From the NCBI GenBank assembly GCA_035532935.1, contig DATKQE010000077.1, positions 93,507 to 157,506 on the forward strand: a stretch of DNA of 64,000 nucleotides. Reading direction: 5' to 3'. Source of the stretch: DATJLY01 sp035532935. Its GTDB lineage: Bacteria > Pseudomonadota > Alphaproteobacteria > ATCC43930 > CGMCC-115725. Below, piece by piece: positions 42,683 to 51,682 of the stretch; position 1 is the stretch's first letter, and every line of letters starts with the position of its first letter. A model generated the notes under the pieces. The model worked only from the letters and a program-made list of their open reading frames with translations, searched no databases and was not told the DNA's origin. Position numbers and translations under genes: made by a program.

Positions 42683-43300
42683 ATGCTGAGACGTTGGATG
42701 GCCGCGCTGGCCGGCGCGGTCTTGGCCTGCGTGGTGATGGTGTCCGGCGCGGCGGCGCAGCCGGCCGGCGAAGTCCTCGCCTTCCACGGGCAATGCTTCA
42801 TCGAAACGGGCAAGGCGCGGTCGGCCCTGAAGCAGGGCGACCCGGTGCAGGTCGGCGATACCGTTGTCGTGCCCAAGGGCGCGCGGCTCAAGCTGCGCAT
42901 GAGCGACGGCTCGATCATCGCCGCCGCCTCGGGCAGCCGGCTCACGATCGGGGCCTATGGCACGGGGGCCGGCGGCCGCCGGGTGAAGCTCGATCTCGCC
43001 GCAGGGCTTCTGCGCGCCGTCGTTGCTGCGGTCAGCGGACCATCGCGCTTCGAGGTCGATACGGCGACAGGCGTGGCGGCGGTGCGTTCGACCGACTGGT
43101 TCGTCGCGGCGAAGCCGGGCATGACCCAGGTCGGCGTCCTGTCCGGCGTCGTCTCGCTCGAGAGCCGAGCGACCGGCCATGCGGTCGACATCCCGGCGCG
43201 GTGGGGCGCCCGGGTCGAGGCCGGCATGGACCCGGTTCCGCCGCGGGTCTGGCGGGACTCGGAGTTTGAGGATGTGATCGCACGCACCACGGTCGACTGA
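42683..43300 (+). CDS. Exported FecR-domain protein
   Basis: 205 residues. A signal peptide (AALAGAVLACVVMVSGAAA) is followed by a FecR domain: VQVGDTVVVPKGARLKLRMS, GSIIAAASGSRLTI, VDTATGVAAVRSTDWFV. In this subclass FecR works in the periplasm rather than as an anti-sigma regulator. It stands 19 bases before a CHASE2-cyclase gene, a pairing seen repeatedly in bacteria, so the FecR protein may sense a ligand and present it to CHASE2. ATG 42683 is preceded by GAGAGGCGGGG. Confidence 0.87.
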   Translation: MLRRWMAALAGAVLACVVMVSGAAAQPAGEVLAFHGQCFIETGKARSALKQGDPVQVGDTVVVPKGARLKLRMSDGSIIAAASGSRLTIGAYGTGAGGRRVKLDLAAGLLRAVVAAVSGPSRFEVDTATGVAAVRSTDWFVAAKPGMTQVGVLSGVVSLESRATGHAVDIPARWGARVEAGMDPVPPRVWRDSEFEDVIARTTVD

Positions 43301-43319
43301 CCGCCGGCCGAGGCGCGAT

Positions 43320-45560
43320 GTGACCGTGCCACGGGGAACGCGCGAAGCGGGGCTCGCCCTTGTCGCCGCTCTCGTCGTGCTGATGGTGGCGGGGATGCTC
43401 GCGAACACCACGGTGCTGCGCGGCCTCGAGACCGCGTCGTTCGATCTTCGCTTCCGCATTCGCGGTGCCGAGCGTCCCAGCGGAGCGGTGGCGCTGGTCA
43501 TGGTCGATGACCGCAGCCTCGCCGCGCTCGGCCGCTGGCCGTTCAGCCGCCGCCTCTTCGCCCAGGCGCTCGGCATTCTCGACCGCGACGGCGCGAAGGT
43601 GATCGTGTTCGATCTGCTCTTCGCCGAGCCAGAGGAGCCGGTTCGGCCGGCTTTGCGCGACGCCGCCCGCAGCGCTGCGCAGTCGCTGTCGCCGGAGCGC
43701 GACGCAAAGCTGCGCGCGGACCTGGAGCGTCTCGCCGCCGACGATCCCGACGGGGAATTCGCCGCCGCGATCGCCGCCTCGGGCCGGGTTCTGCTGCCGG
43801 CCGCGTTTGCGTTCTCGGGGCCGGCGGGCGAGGAGTCGGACCTGCTCGCCGCCTCGGCCTACCAGCGCTTCGCCAAGAGCCCGGTGGCGCCGGCGATGCC
43901 GCTGCGGCCGGTCGCGGCGCTCCTGCCCATCGCCCGGCTGGCACAGGCGGCGCAGGGGCTGGGTCACGTCAACATCGCCTTCGATCGCGACGGCGCGCCA
44001 CGGTACGATTACCTCGCGCTGCCGTTCGCCGGCGATTTCTTCCCGTCGCTGGCGGTGCGTGCGGCCGCCTTTTACCGCGGCATCCCCTGGCCCTCGGTCG
44101 GCCTCGCGCCGGGATCGGGGATCGAACTCGGGCGCACGATGATCCCCACCGATGCGGCGATGCGTTTCATCGTCAACTATCGCGGGCCGCGCGGCACGTT
44201 TCCGACCTTCTCCTTCGTCGATCTCATCGCGGGCCGCGTCCCGGCCGAGGCGATCAAGGGCCGGATCGTCCTGGTCGGCGCGTCCTTCATCGGCAACAGC
44301 GACGCCAATGCCTCGCCCTTCGGCAGCACGCAGATGCCGGGAACCGAGCGCCTCGCCACCATCATCGATACCATCCTGCAACGCGACACCATCGCCGAGG
44401 ACCCGCCGCCCTGGCCGGAGATCGTCTTCGTCGCGGTGCTGTTGCTGGCCGTGGCGACCGGGACCGCGACGGCCGTGCTGCCGACCCGCGCCGCCGCGCT
44501 CGCCGGCATCGTCCCGCTCGGATTATGGTTCGTGCTGGCGCAGGCCGCGTTCGTGCACGGGCTGTGGCTGCCGCTGGTCGGGCCGGAAGCGGCGCTCGTG
44601 ACGGCGGTCGCCGCCGTACTGTTGTTCCGCTATTGGGTCGTCGATCGCGAGGGCCGCACCGTCAAGTCGGCGTTCCGGCATTACCTCGCGCCCGATCTTG
44701 TCAACACGCTGGCGGCGCATCCTGAGCGCCTCAGGCTCGGCGGCGAGACGAGGGTCCTGACCGTAATGTTTTGCGACGTGCGCGGCTTCACCGCGATCGC
44801 GGAGGGGTTCAAGGCGAACCCGCAGGGGCTGACCCACCTGATCAACCGGTTCCTCACGCCGATGACCGACATCATCATGGCGCGGCGCGGCACCATCGAC
44901 AAATACATGGGCGACTGCATCATGGCGTTCTGGAACGCGCCGCTCGAGGACGCGGACCACGCCGATCACGCCTGCGTGAGCGCGCTTGCCATGATGGGCG
45001 CGCTCGACCGCCTCAACGCCGAGCTCGCGGCCGAGGCCGAAGCCGAGGGGAGGACGTTCGCGCCGCTTCACATCGGCATCGGCCTCAACACCGGTGACTG
45101 CGTCGTCGGCAACATGGGCTCGGACCAGCGCTTCGACTATTCCGTGCTTGGCGATGCCGTCAATCTGGCGTCGCGCCTCGAAGGGCAGTCGAAGACCTAT
45201 GGCGTCGCCATCGTCATCGGCGAAGCGACGCGCCGGGCGGCGCCGGCCTGGGCTGCGCTCGAGCTCGATCGCATCGCGGTCAAGGGAAAGAGCGAGGCGG
45301 TGCGCGTCTATGCGCTGCTGGGCGATGCCGATCGCGCGCGTTCGCCGGACTTCGTGGCGCTCGTCGAACGCCACGACGCAATGCTGGCCGCCTATCGCGC
45401 GCAGGATTGGGCAGGCGCGCGGGCGGCGCTCGAGCCGTGCCGGGCGCTGGCGCCGGAACTCGCGCCGCTTTACGTCCTCTTTACCGAGCGCATCGACCAT
45501 TTCACGGCATATCCGCCAGAGCATGACTGGGACGGCGTGTTCGTCGCGGCGTCGAAATAG
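43320..45560 (+). CDS. CHASE2-domain adenylate/guanylate cyclase
   Basis: 746 residues. A first membrane anchor, a large periplasmic CHASE2 sensor (FDLRFRIRGAERPS, VMVDDRSLAALGRWPFSR, VNYRGPRGTFPTFSFVDLI) and three more helices (about 360-445) precede a class III cyclase domain: TVMFCDVRGFTAIAE and YMGDCIMAFWNAP hold the two metal-binding aspartates, and GLNTGDCVVGNMGS and LGDAVNLASRLE complete it. The C-terminal tail is a short alpha-helical region. GTG 43320 is the start. It makes cAMP or cGMP in response to an envelope signal; which one cannot be told safely by eye. Confidence 0.92.
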   Translation: MTVPRGTREAGLALVAALVVLMVAGMLANTTVLRGLETASFDLRFRIRGAERPSGAVALVMVDDRSLAALGRWPFSRRLFAQALGILDRDGAKVIVFDLLFAEPEEPVRPALRDAARSAAQSLSPERDAKLRADLERLAADDPDGEFAAAIAASGRVLLPAAFAFSGPAGEESDLLAASAYQRFAKSPVAPAMPLRPVAALLPIARLAQAAQGLGHVNIAFDRDGAPRYDYLALPFAGDFFPSLAVRAAAFYRGIPWPSVGLAPGSGIELGRTMIPTDAAMRFIVNYRGPRGTFPTFSFVDLIAGRVPAEAIKGRIVLVGASFIGNSDANASPFGSTQMPGTERLATIIDTILQRDTIAEDPPPWPEIVFVAVLLLAVATGTATAVLPTRAAALAGIVPLGLWFVLAQAAFVHGLWLPLVGPEAALVTAVAAVLLFRYWVVDREGRTVKSAFRHYLAPDLVNTLAAHPERLRLGGETRVLTVMFCDVRGFTAIAEGFKANPQGLTHLINRFLTPMTDIIMARRGTIDKYMGDCIMAFWNAPLEDADHADHACVSALAMMGALDRLNAELAAEAEAEGRTFAPLHIGIGLNTGDCVVGNMGSDQRFDYSVLGDAVNLASRLEGQSKTYGVAIVIGEATRRAAPAWAALELDRIAVKGKSEAVRVYALLGDADRARSPDFVALVERHDAMLAAYRAQDWAGARAALEPCRALAPELAPLYVLFTERIDHFTAYPPEHDWDGVFVAASK

Positions 45561-45642
45561 GCCAACCGATTGACAGCGTCGCGCGGCCTGTATGGAATGA
45601 CGCGGCAATCGGCCGGATCGAACATTGGATCAAGGGGGGCAG

Positions 45643-46572
45643 GTGATCCGCGACACGAAGCGAATGCGTCCGCGCGCGGTAAGGCGCCGGGCCGCCGCCC
45701 TCGGTGCTGCGGCGTCGCTTCTCGCCGCATCCGCCCATGCCTACACCGCCGCCGGTGACCGGCTGTTTCCCGCGACCATCCTCCTGCCGCAGATCGCGCC
45801 GTCCGACGACGCTTATTTCACCACCTCGACGCTGCTCGACCATAGTAAGGCGCTGCCGTCGTCGGACGATCGCCTGACCGATTTCAGCGCCGTCTACAAC
45901 AAAACCCTGACCGAGAACCTGAGTATCGGCATCGAAGGCGGCTGGAGTCGGCTCGACCCCGCGGGCGCCGGTACGCGCAGCGGCTGGCAGAACATTGACA
46001 CCACCGTGAAGTATCTCATGGTCGAGAACGACGCGCACGAGTTCCTGATGAGCGCGGGCATCGATCGCGAATGGGGCGACACCGGCGCCAAGGGAATCGG
46101 CGCCAGCCGCCGCGGCGCGACGACGCCGGCGTTCTTTTTCGGCAAGGGAATGGGCGATCTCGGCGTCGATTTTCTCCGCCCCGTCGCCATCGTCGGCACG
46201 CTCGGCTACCAGATCGCCGATGCGAGCCCGCGGCCCGATCTCGTCACCACCGGTCTCGCGCTCGAATATTCGATGCCCTATCTCGAATCGAAGGTGCGCG
46301 CGCTGGCGCTTCCCGCAGTCGTTCGTGCGATGACACCGATGGTCGAGCTGGTGTTTTCCACCCCGGCCGGCAACACCCACGGCGCGACCACGACGGCGTT
46401 CGTCGCGCCGGGCGTCAACTACGCGGGCCGTGGCTGGGAATTCGGACTCGAGGCGCTATTTCCGGCGACGCGGGCGAGCGGCACGGGAATCGGCGTGACG
46501 GCGCAGCTTCACTTCGCGCTCGATTATCTGTTCGCGAACAGCATCGGCCGGCCGCTCTTCGGCGCGCCCTGA
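45643..46572 (+). CDS. Exported putative outer-membrane protein
   Basis: 309 residues. A basic N-terminus and signal (RRRAAALGAAASLLAASAHA) precede a mature part rich in alternating hydrophobic strands (NLSIGIEGGWSRL, VGTLGYQIADASPRPDL, GRGWEFGLEALFPATRASG, QLHFALDYLFAN), consistent with a beta-barrel. No named family is recognised. GTG 45643 has AAGGGGGG upstream; ATG 45664 is an alternative. It follows the FecR-cyclase pair on the same strand after 82 bases, so it could belong to the same sensory unit. Confidence 0.65.
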   Translation: MIRDTKRMRPRAVRRRAAALGAAASLLAASAHAYTAAGDRLFPATILLPQIAPSDDAYFTTSTLLDHSKALPSSDDRLTDFSAVYNKTLTENLSIGIEGGWSRLDPAGAGTRSGWQNIDTTVKYLMVENDAHEFLMSAGIDREWGDTGAKGIGASRRGATTPAFFFGKGMGDLGVDFLRPVAIVGTLGYQIADASPRPDLVTTGLALEYSMPYLESKVRALALPAVVRAMTPMVELVFSTPAGNTHGATTTAFVAPGVNYAGRGWEFGLEALFPATRASGTGIGVTAQLHFALDYLFANSIGRPLFGAP

Positions 46573-46578
46573 GCAGGC

Positions 46579-47799
46579 TCAGCGCGCGAGGTCCTGAAGC
46601 TTCACCGATTTGTCGGCGAGACGGTCGGGATCGATCGGCTTGCCCGCGGCGATGATCATGCGGGCAAAGCGCATGTCGCGCACGTTATTGACCGTGGTGA
46701 CGATGACCGGCTTGCCGTCGCGCAGATGGAACACGGTAAAGGCGCGCTCGGTCGGCTCGCCGCGCCACACCAGACGGTCCCAACTTCCCGGCGCTCCCGC
46801 CATTTGCAGGTTCATGTCGAACTGGTCGGTCCAAAGCCACGGCACTTCGGCGAAAGGCTCGCTTCCGCCGGCCATGACCTTCGCCACGGCGATGGCCTGG
46901 TTCTGCGCGTTCTGCCATGCCTCGAGGCGGATGGCGCGCCCGACCAATGGGTTGAAATGGCGCGTCACGTCGCCGGCGGCGAAGATCGCGGCGTCGCTGC
47001 TGCGGCCGAATTCGTCGACCGTGATACCGTCGTCGACGGCAAGTCCGGCGGCGGCGGCGAGTTCCGTATTGGGTATGGCGCCGATCCCGACCGCGACGAG
47101 ATCGGTGGCGATGCGTTCGCCCGAAGCGGTGTGAAGGATCACCTCGCTGCCGCTATCCTCGATCGCCGTCACCGCGACCCCAAGGCGGATGTCGACGCCG
47201 TGGCGGCGGTGCAGTTCGACGACATGGGCGGCGATCTCCTCGGGTGCGACGCGCGCCAGCGCCTGCGGCGCCAGCTCCAGCACCGTGACCGCGGCACCGC
47301 GCTTGCACGCGGTGGCCGCGACCTCGAGGCCAATGAAGCCGGCGCCGATGACGGCGAGACGCGTCCCGGGCACGAGACGCTCGCGCAGCGCCAGGCTGTC
47401 CTCGATGTCGCGGAGATAGAACACGCGCGCCCCGTCGCCGCCGGGAATGGGCAGGCGCCGCGCCCGCGCGCCGGTGGCGAGAAGGAGCGCGTCATAGGGT
47501 AGCGTCGTCCCGTCGGCGAGGCGGACGCGCTGCGCCCGCGCGTCGATCTCGGTCACCGCCGCGCCGAGGCGCAGTGCGATCCCGGCCGCGTCATACCACG
47601 CGAGCGGCCGCAGATAGGTCTTCTCGACCGCGACGACGCCGGCGAGGAGCTCCTTCGACAACGGCGGGCGCTCATAGGGCGGATGGCGCTCGGTGCCCAG
47701 GAGGGTGATCACGCCCCGGTGCCCCGCCGCGCGCAACGCTTCCGCGGCGCGGCCGCCGGCGTGCCCGGCGCCGACGATGACGATATGCGGCGCGCTCAC
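46579..47799 (-). CDS. FAD-dependent ferredoxin reductase of dioxygenase type
   Basis: 406 residues; pyridine-nucleotide-disulfide oxidoreductase fold of the putidaredoxin/ring-hydroxylating-dioxygenase reductase kind. It has IVIVGAGHAGGRAAEALR (FAD), ERHPPYERPPLSKELLAG, RLAVIGAGFIGLEVAATA (NADH), IFAAGDVTRHFNP and RLEAWQNAQNQAIAVAK. It passes electrons from NADH to a 2Fe-2S ferredoxin, perhaps the Rieske protein at 42247-42576. GTG 47799 begins one base after the stop of the Lrp/AsnC-like gene, so the two are coupled. Confidence 0.92.
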   Translation of the reverse strand: MSAPHIVIVGAGHAGGRAAEALRAAGHRGVITLLGTERHPPYERPPLSKELLAGVVAVEKTYLRPLAWYDAAGIALRLGAAVTEIDARAQRVRLADGTTLPYDALLLATGARARRLPIPGGDGARVFYLRDIEDSLALRERLVPGTRLAVIGAGFIGLEVAATACKRGAAVTVLELAPQALARVAPEEIAAHVVELHRRHGVDIRLGVAVTAIEDSGSEVILHTASGERIATDLVAVGIGAIPNTELAAAAGLAVDDGITVDEFGRSSDAAIFAAGDVTRHFNPLVGRAIRLEAWQNAQNQAIAVAKVMAGGSEPFAEVPWLWTDQFDMNLQMAGAPGSWDRLVWRGEPTERAFTVFHLRDGKPVIVTTVNNVRDMRFARMIIAAGKPIDPDRLADKSVKLQDLAR

Positions 47800-47800
47800 G

Positions 47801-48058
47801 TCAATACGACTTGTCTTCGGAGAACGCCTTGTAGGCCATGATCGTGAAGGTGTCCTTCACGTCGGGCAGGGTCTGCAGCTTCTCGACGACGAAATGGCCG
47901 ATATCCATGTCGTCGGGAAGATAGCATTTCATCAGGAGGTCGTACTGGCCGGAGACGGAATAGACCTCGGACACCTGCTCCACCGTCTCGACCGCTTCCT
48001 CGGCAACCTTGTAGGCGGTGCCGAGCTCGCATTTCATCATAATGAAGATGGTCTTCAT
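47801..48058 (-). CDS. Stand-alone Lrp/AsnC ligand-binding (RAM) domain
   Basis: 85 residues containing only the effector-binding alpha/beta domain of Lrp/AsnC regulators (VSEVYSVSGQYDLLMKCYLP, LQTLPDVKDTFTIMAYKAF), with no DNA-binding helix-turn-helix. Such proteins form ring-like oligomers and bind amino acids or related ligands, or pair with full-length regulators. AGGGAGGG precedes ATG 48058. It lies between the helicase gene and the ferredoxin reductase on one strand with gaps of 12 and 1 bases, suggesting an operon. Confidence 0.9.
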   Translation of the reverse strand: MKTIFIMMKCELGTAYKVAEEAVETVEQVSEVYSVSGQYDLLMKCYLPDDMDIGHFVVEKLQTLPDVKDTFTIMAYKAFSEDKSY

Positions 48059-48070
48059 GCGGCGCCCTCC

Positions 48071-49573
48071 CTAGCCGCGCGCGGCGCCTCCCGGGCGGGC
48101 CAGGAATGCCGGCGTGTGCTCGCCGAAGCCAATGACATTTCGTTCGTCTTCCGCCGCCCGGCGACGGTCACGCCGTTGCGGTAGCGGTGTGACATTGGCG
48201 GCGGACGGCAGGTCGGCGCCGGCCTCGCCCATGGTCACGGGCTTGAAGCCGGCATCATGCGCCAGCTGCGGCCGTCGCTCGCCGCGCGGGCGTGCCGTGG
48301 GCGCGGGTGCGGCAGCCGGCGCCGGCGCGGCAGCCGGCGCGGTCGGGCGCCGCGGCCCTTGTGCGGCGCGCGGCGGACGCTGTCCGCGCCGCCTGGTGCC
48401 GCGGCGCGTATCGCTGTCGCCTTCACTCTCGCCCTCGCTCAGCCCGGCGGTCGCGAGGTCGGGGACGGTCACGCGGGGGATGGGCTTGCCGAGCATATGT
48501 TCGATCGCCGCGACGAACTTGCCGTCGGCGGGCGTGGCGATGGTGAAGGCGCGCCCCTCGCGGCCGGCGCGGCCGGTGCGGCCGATGCGGTGCACATAGT
48601 CCTCGGCGTGGATCGGCACGTCGAAATTGAACACGTGCGACATGCCCTCGACATCGAGTCCGCGCGCCGCCACGTCGCTCGCGACCAGGAGCTTGACGTC
48701 GCCGTTGCGGAAGCGCTCGAGCGTCTCGGTGCGCTTGGCCTGGGGCATGTCGCCGTGCAGCGCCGCGGCGTTGAGGCGATGCTTGACCAGTGAGCGGTTG
48801 AGGATGTCGACGTCGCGCTTGCGGTTGCAGAAGATGATGGCGTTCTTCACGTCTTCGCTGTGGATGAGGCGGCGCAGCGCCTCGCGCTTGTCGAACGCCG
48901 CCACCACCGTCAGCGCCTGGATCACGGTCGCCGCGGGCGAGGCCGGGGGCGTCACCGTAATCTCCTTGGGGTTCATCAGGAACGCGTCGGCGAGGCGGCG
49001 GATCTCGGGCGGCATCGTTGCCGAGAAGAACAGCGTCTGCCGGATGCGCGGCAGCAGCCCGACGATGCGCTCGACATCCGGAATGAAGCCCATGTCGAGC
49101 ATCCGGTCGGCCTCGTCGATGACCAGGATTTTGACGTCCGTGAGCAGGATCTTGCCGCGCTCGAACAGATCGATGAGGCGCCCGGGCGTGGCGACGACCA
49201 CGTCGACGCCACGATCGAGCTTGCGCTCCTGATCGGTGAAGCTCTCGCCGCCGATGAGGAGCGCCATGTCGAGCTTGTGGTACTTGCCATAGGTCTCGAA
49301 GGCGTCGGCGACCTGGGCCGCGAGTTCGCGCGTCGGCTCCAGGATGAGCGAGCGCGGCATGCGCGCCCGGGCCCGGCCGGCGGCGAGAATGTCGATCATG
49401 GGAAGGGTGAAGGAGGCGGTCTTGCCGGTGCCGGTCTGGGCACAGCCGAGAACGTCGCGTCCCGACAGCACGTGGGGAATGGCCTGCGCCTGAATGGGAG
49501 TGGGGGTGGTGTAACCGGCGGCCTCGACGGCCCGCAATACCTCTGGAGAGAGGCCGAGATCGGAAAAACTCAT
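48071..49573 (-). CDS. rhlE: DEAD-box ATP-dependent RNA helicase, RhlE-like
   Basis: 500 residues. All helicase motifs are present in order: Q motif (TPTPIQAQAIP), Walker A AQTGTGKT, PTRELAAQ, TPGRLID, VIDEADRMLDMGF, SAT, FCNRKRDVD, ARGLDVEG and HRIGRTGRAGREG. A basic Pro/Ala/Arg-rich tail after about residue 385 probably contacts RNA. The N-terminus MSFSDLGLSPEVLRAV is that of RhlE helicases. ATG 49573 has a weak ribosome site. Likely role in ribosome assembly or RNA decay, with regulation from the AT-rich leader upstream. Confidence 0.93.
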   Translation of the reverse strand: MSFSDLGLSPEVLRAVEAAGYTTPTPIQAQAIPHVLSGRDVLGCAQTGTGKTASFTLPMIDILAAGRARARMPRSLILEPTRELAAQVADAFETYGKYHKLDMALLIGGESFTDQERKLDRGVDVVVATPGRLIDLFERGKILLTDVKILVIDEADRMLDMGFIPDVERIVGLLPRIRQTLFFSATMPPEIRRLADAFLMNPKEITVTPPASPAATVIQALTVVAAFDKREALRRLIHSEDVKNAIIFCNRKRDVDILNRSLVKHRLNAAALHGDMPQAKRTETLERFRNGDVKLLVASDVAARGLDVEGMSHVFNFDVPIHAEDYVHRIGRTGRAGREGRAFTIATPADGKFVAAIEHMLGKPIPRVTVPDLATAGLSEGESEGDSDTRRGTRRRGQRPPRAAQGPRRPTAPAAAPAPAAAPAPTARPRGERRPQLAHDAGFKPVTMGEAGADLPSAANVTPLPQRRDRRRAAEDERNVIGFGEHTPAFLARPGGAARG

Positions 49574-49909
49574 TGAGTGGGTGGCTTCGTTCTGTTCGTT
49601 GTTCGAGACTTTTGCACGCCCTTTATTTGGTCGCCGCCGCCTGAAAGTCAAACCCTTTCACCCCTGAAGTGTAAAATAATTAGTTGTAACAATACATTAA
49701 CAAGCGGCAGCGACCGCCATCGGGGGCTGTCCGCGGGGCGATCACGCGCCCGATCATGTGCGCGGCGATCAACGTGCAGTTGTGGACGCGGTTGGCGTCA
49801 GCATCGACCCGCGCCGGCCGCAGAGGGCATTCCGCCGTTGCGCGCCTCGGCTGACGCCTATAGGTTAATATCAGGGTTCAGGAATCGATAACGGCGTGGA
49901 TTTCCAATC
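49574..49909. other. AT-rich divergent promoter region
   Basis: 336 bases between the helicase and the ABC-transporter operon. The stretch 49650-49705 is distinctly AT-rich (GTGTAAAATAATTAGTTGTA and CAATACATTAACAA), as expected for the helicase promoter and a long 5' leader. Near 49860 TAGGTTAATATCAGG could supply a -10 region for the transporter operon. I see no gene here. Confidence 0.5.
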
Positions 49910-50953
49910 ATGTCCGAGACAAGCACGACCTCCCGACGCCGGTTCTTGCGCAATGCCGGCATCGCCGCCGGCGTTGCCGCGACCCCGCTCGTTCGCGCGC
50001 GCGCGGCCGGCAAGCTGCGCCAAGTTTCGATGCGGCTCGATTGGATCTATCAAGGCCCGAACGACGGCTTCATCATCGCCCGCGACAAGGGCTTCTACAA
50101 GACGGCCGGGCTCGATGTCGATGTCGGTATCGGCAAGGGCTCCGGCAGCACCGCGCAGCTCATCGCCACCAAAGCCGCGCAGTTCGGATTCTCCGACGGT
50201 TATGTTGTCGGTCTCAGCGTGTCGAAGGGCATGAACATCCGGATGGTCGGCGCCATCTATCGCGGCAATCCCTCGGCGGTCGTGGTGCTGGCCGATTCCG
50301 GTATCAAGACTGCGAAGGAACTCGCCGGCAAGACCGTCGGCATGCCGACCGGTGGCACCGGGTTTCAGCAGTGGCCGGCCTTCGTCAAGGGCTGCGGCAT
50401 CGACGACAGCAAGATCCACGTCGTCAACACCGATCCCGCCGGGACGCCGCCGGCGCTCATCGCCGGCAAGGTCGATGCCATCGCCGGCTATGCGCAGGGC
50501 TTCGTGCCGAGCGTCGAGATCCGCGGCCACAAAAAGGCGCGCATCTTCTGGTACGCCGATTGCGGTGTCACCGCCGTCAGCAACGGCATCATCGTTCATA
50601 ACGACCTGGTGAAGGAGGACCCGGAGCTCATCCGCACGTTCGTCCGCGCCAGCGTCCAGGGCTTCCTCTATGGCCGCAAGCATCCCGACGAGGCGGCTGC
50701 CATCATCAAGAAATACGCGCCGGCGACGGAGATCGCGATCTCGCTGCGCGAGATGGGGCTGTCGTGGCATACCTGGGTTACACCCAACACCAAGGAAAAG
50801 CCGCTCGGCTGGATGTCGGCGAAGGATTGGAGCGCCACCGTCAGTGCGCTCAAGCAATATGGCGGCGTCAAGACGCCGCTCGAGGCAAGCCAACTCTATA
50901 CCAACGAATTCGTCCCGACCGGGGCGCAGTTCGTGCCGCCGCAGCAAGCATAA
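49910..50953 (+). CDS. ABC transporter substrate-binding protein, NMT1/THI5-like
   Basis: 347 residues. A twin-arginine signal (RRRFLRNAGIAAGVAATPLV) precedes a periplasmic binding protein of the NMT1/THI5 type: LDWIYQGPNDGFIIARDKGF, GKGSGSTAQLIATKAAQFGF, AELAGKTVGMPTGGTG-like text (KELAGKTVGMPTGGTG) and NGIIVHNDLVKEDPELIRTF. Members bind sulfonates, nitrate analogues or pyrimidine and thiamine precursors. First gene of a four-gene plus-strand operon (hydrolase, ATPase, permease follow), so the ligand is probably processed by the hydrolase. Confidence 0.9.
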   Translation: MSETSTTSRRRFLRNAGIAAGVAATPLVRARAAGKLRQVSMRLDWIYQGPNDGFIIARDKGFYKTAGLDVDVGIGKGSGSTAQLIATKAAQFGFSDGYVVGLSVSKGMNIRMVGAIYRGNPSAVVVLADSGIKTAKELAGKTVGMPTGGTGFQQWPAFVKGCGIDDSKIHVVNTDPAGTPPALIAGKVDAIAGYAQGFVPSVEIRGHKKARIFWYADCGVTAVSNGIIVHNDLVKEDPELIRTFVRASVQGFLYGRKHPDEAAAIIKKYAPATEIAISLREMGLSWHTWVTPNTKEKPLGWMSAKDWSATVSALKQYGGVKTPLEASQLYTNEFVPTGAQFVPPQQA

Positions 50954-50984
50954 GCAGTGCATTGATCTGCGATGGGAGAATGAC

Positions 50985-51662
50985 GTGACCACCGACGCCG
51001 ATCTGCTGCTGACGACACTCGATCAGAAGGCGGCGCCGGCCAACGCCGCGCTGGTGGTCGTTGACGTCCAGAACGATTTCGTTGCCGACGGCGGGTTCTT
51101 CGCCACCATCGGCGCGGACATGAAGACCATTCAGCTTGCGATACCGCCGCTCCAGCGGCTGATCGATGATGCACGGCGCGCCGGCGTGCTCGTCGTTTTC
51201 GTCCAAGCGATCTACGATCCCGAATATTATTCGGCGCCGATGCGCGAGCGGGATCGCCGTCGCGCCGTCGAAATGCCGCGCTGCCGGACCGGCTCTTGGG
51301 GCGCCGATTTCTGCGCCGTCCGACCGCTTCCGGCCGAGCCCGTGGTGATCAAGCACCGCTATAGCGGCGTCATCAATACCGAGCTCGATTCCGTGCTGAA
51401 ACGGCACGGCATCAAGAGCTTGCTGATGACAGGGGTCGCTACCGACACCTGTGTCGAGTCCACCGCACGCGACGCCTATTTCATCGACTACTACGTGACG
51501 ATGGTGGCGGATTGCTGCGCCGCGTTCAACGCGCGCGACCACGTCTCCGCGCTGGAGCGGTTCGCCCGCGACTACGGGTCCGTCGTCACCTCTGCCGAGA
51601 TCATCGCAGCCTGGGAGCGTGCCGAAGCGGCGCAGGTGGTTGCATCGCGCGCGGCGGATTGA
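50985..51662 (+). CDS. Isochorismatase-fold cysteine hydrolase
   Basis: 225 residues. The catalytic triad of the cysteine-hydrolase superfamily is visible: Asp27 (VVVDVQNDFV), Lys123 (VVIKHRYSG) and Cys156 (GVATDTCVESTARDAYF). The long VES-T-ARDAYF helix resembles biuret hydrolase, N-carbamoylsarcosine amidase and RutB-type amidases rather than nicotinamidase. GTG 50985 follows GGGAG. Placed between an importer's binding protein and ATPase genes, it likely hydrolyses an imported amide or ureido compound in the cytoplasm. Substrate unknown. Confidence 0.88.
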   Translation: MTTDADLLLTTLDQKAAPANAALVVVDVQNDFVADGGFFATIGADMKTIQLAIPPLQRLIDDARRAGVLVVFVQAIYDPEYYSAPMRERDRRRAVEMPRCRTGSWGADFCAVRPLPAEPVVIKHRYSGVINTELDSVLKRHGIKSLLMTGVATDTCVESTARDAYFIDYYVTMVADCCAAFNARDHVSALERFARDYGSVVTSAEIIAAWERAEAAQVVASRAAD

Positions 51663-51682
51663 TCGGACGTTACGGATCGCCC

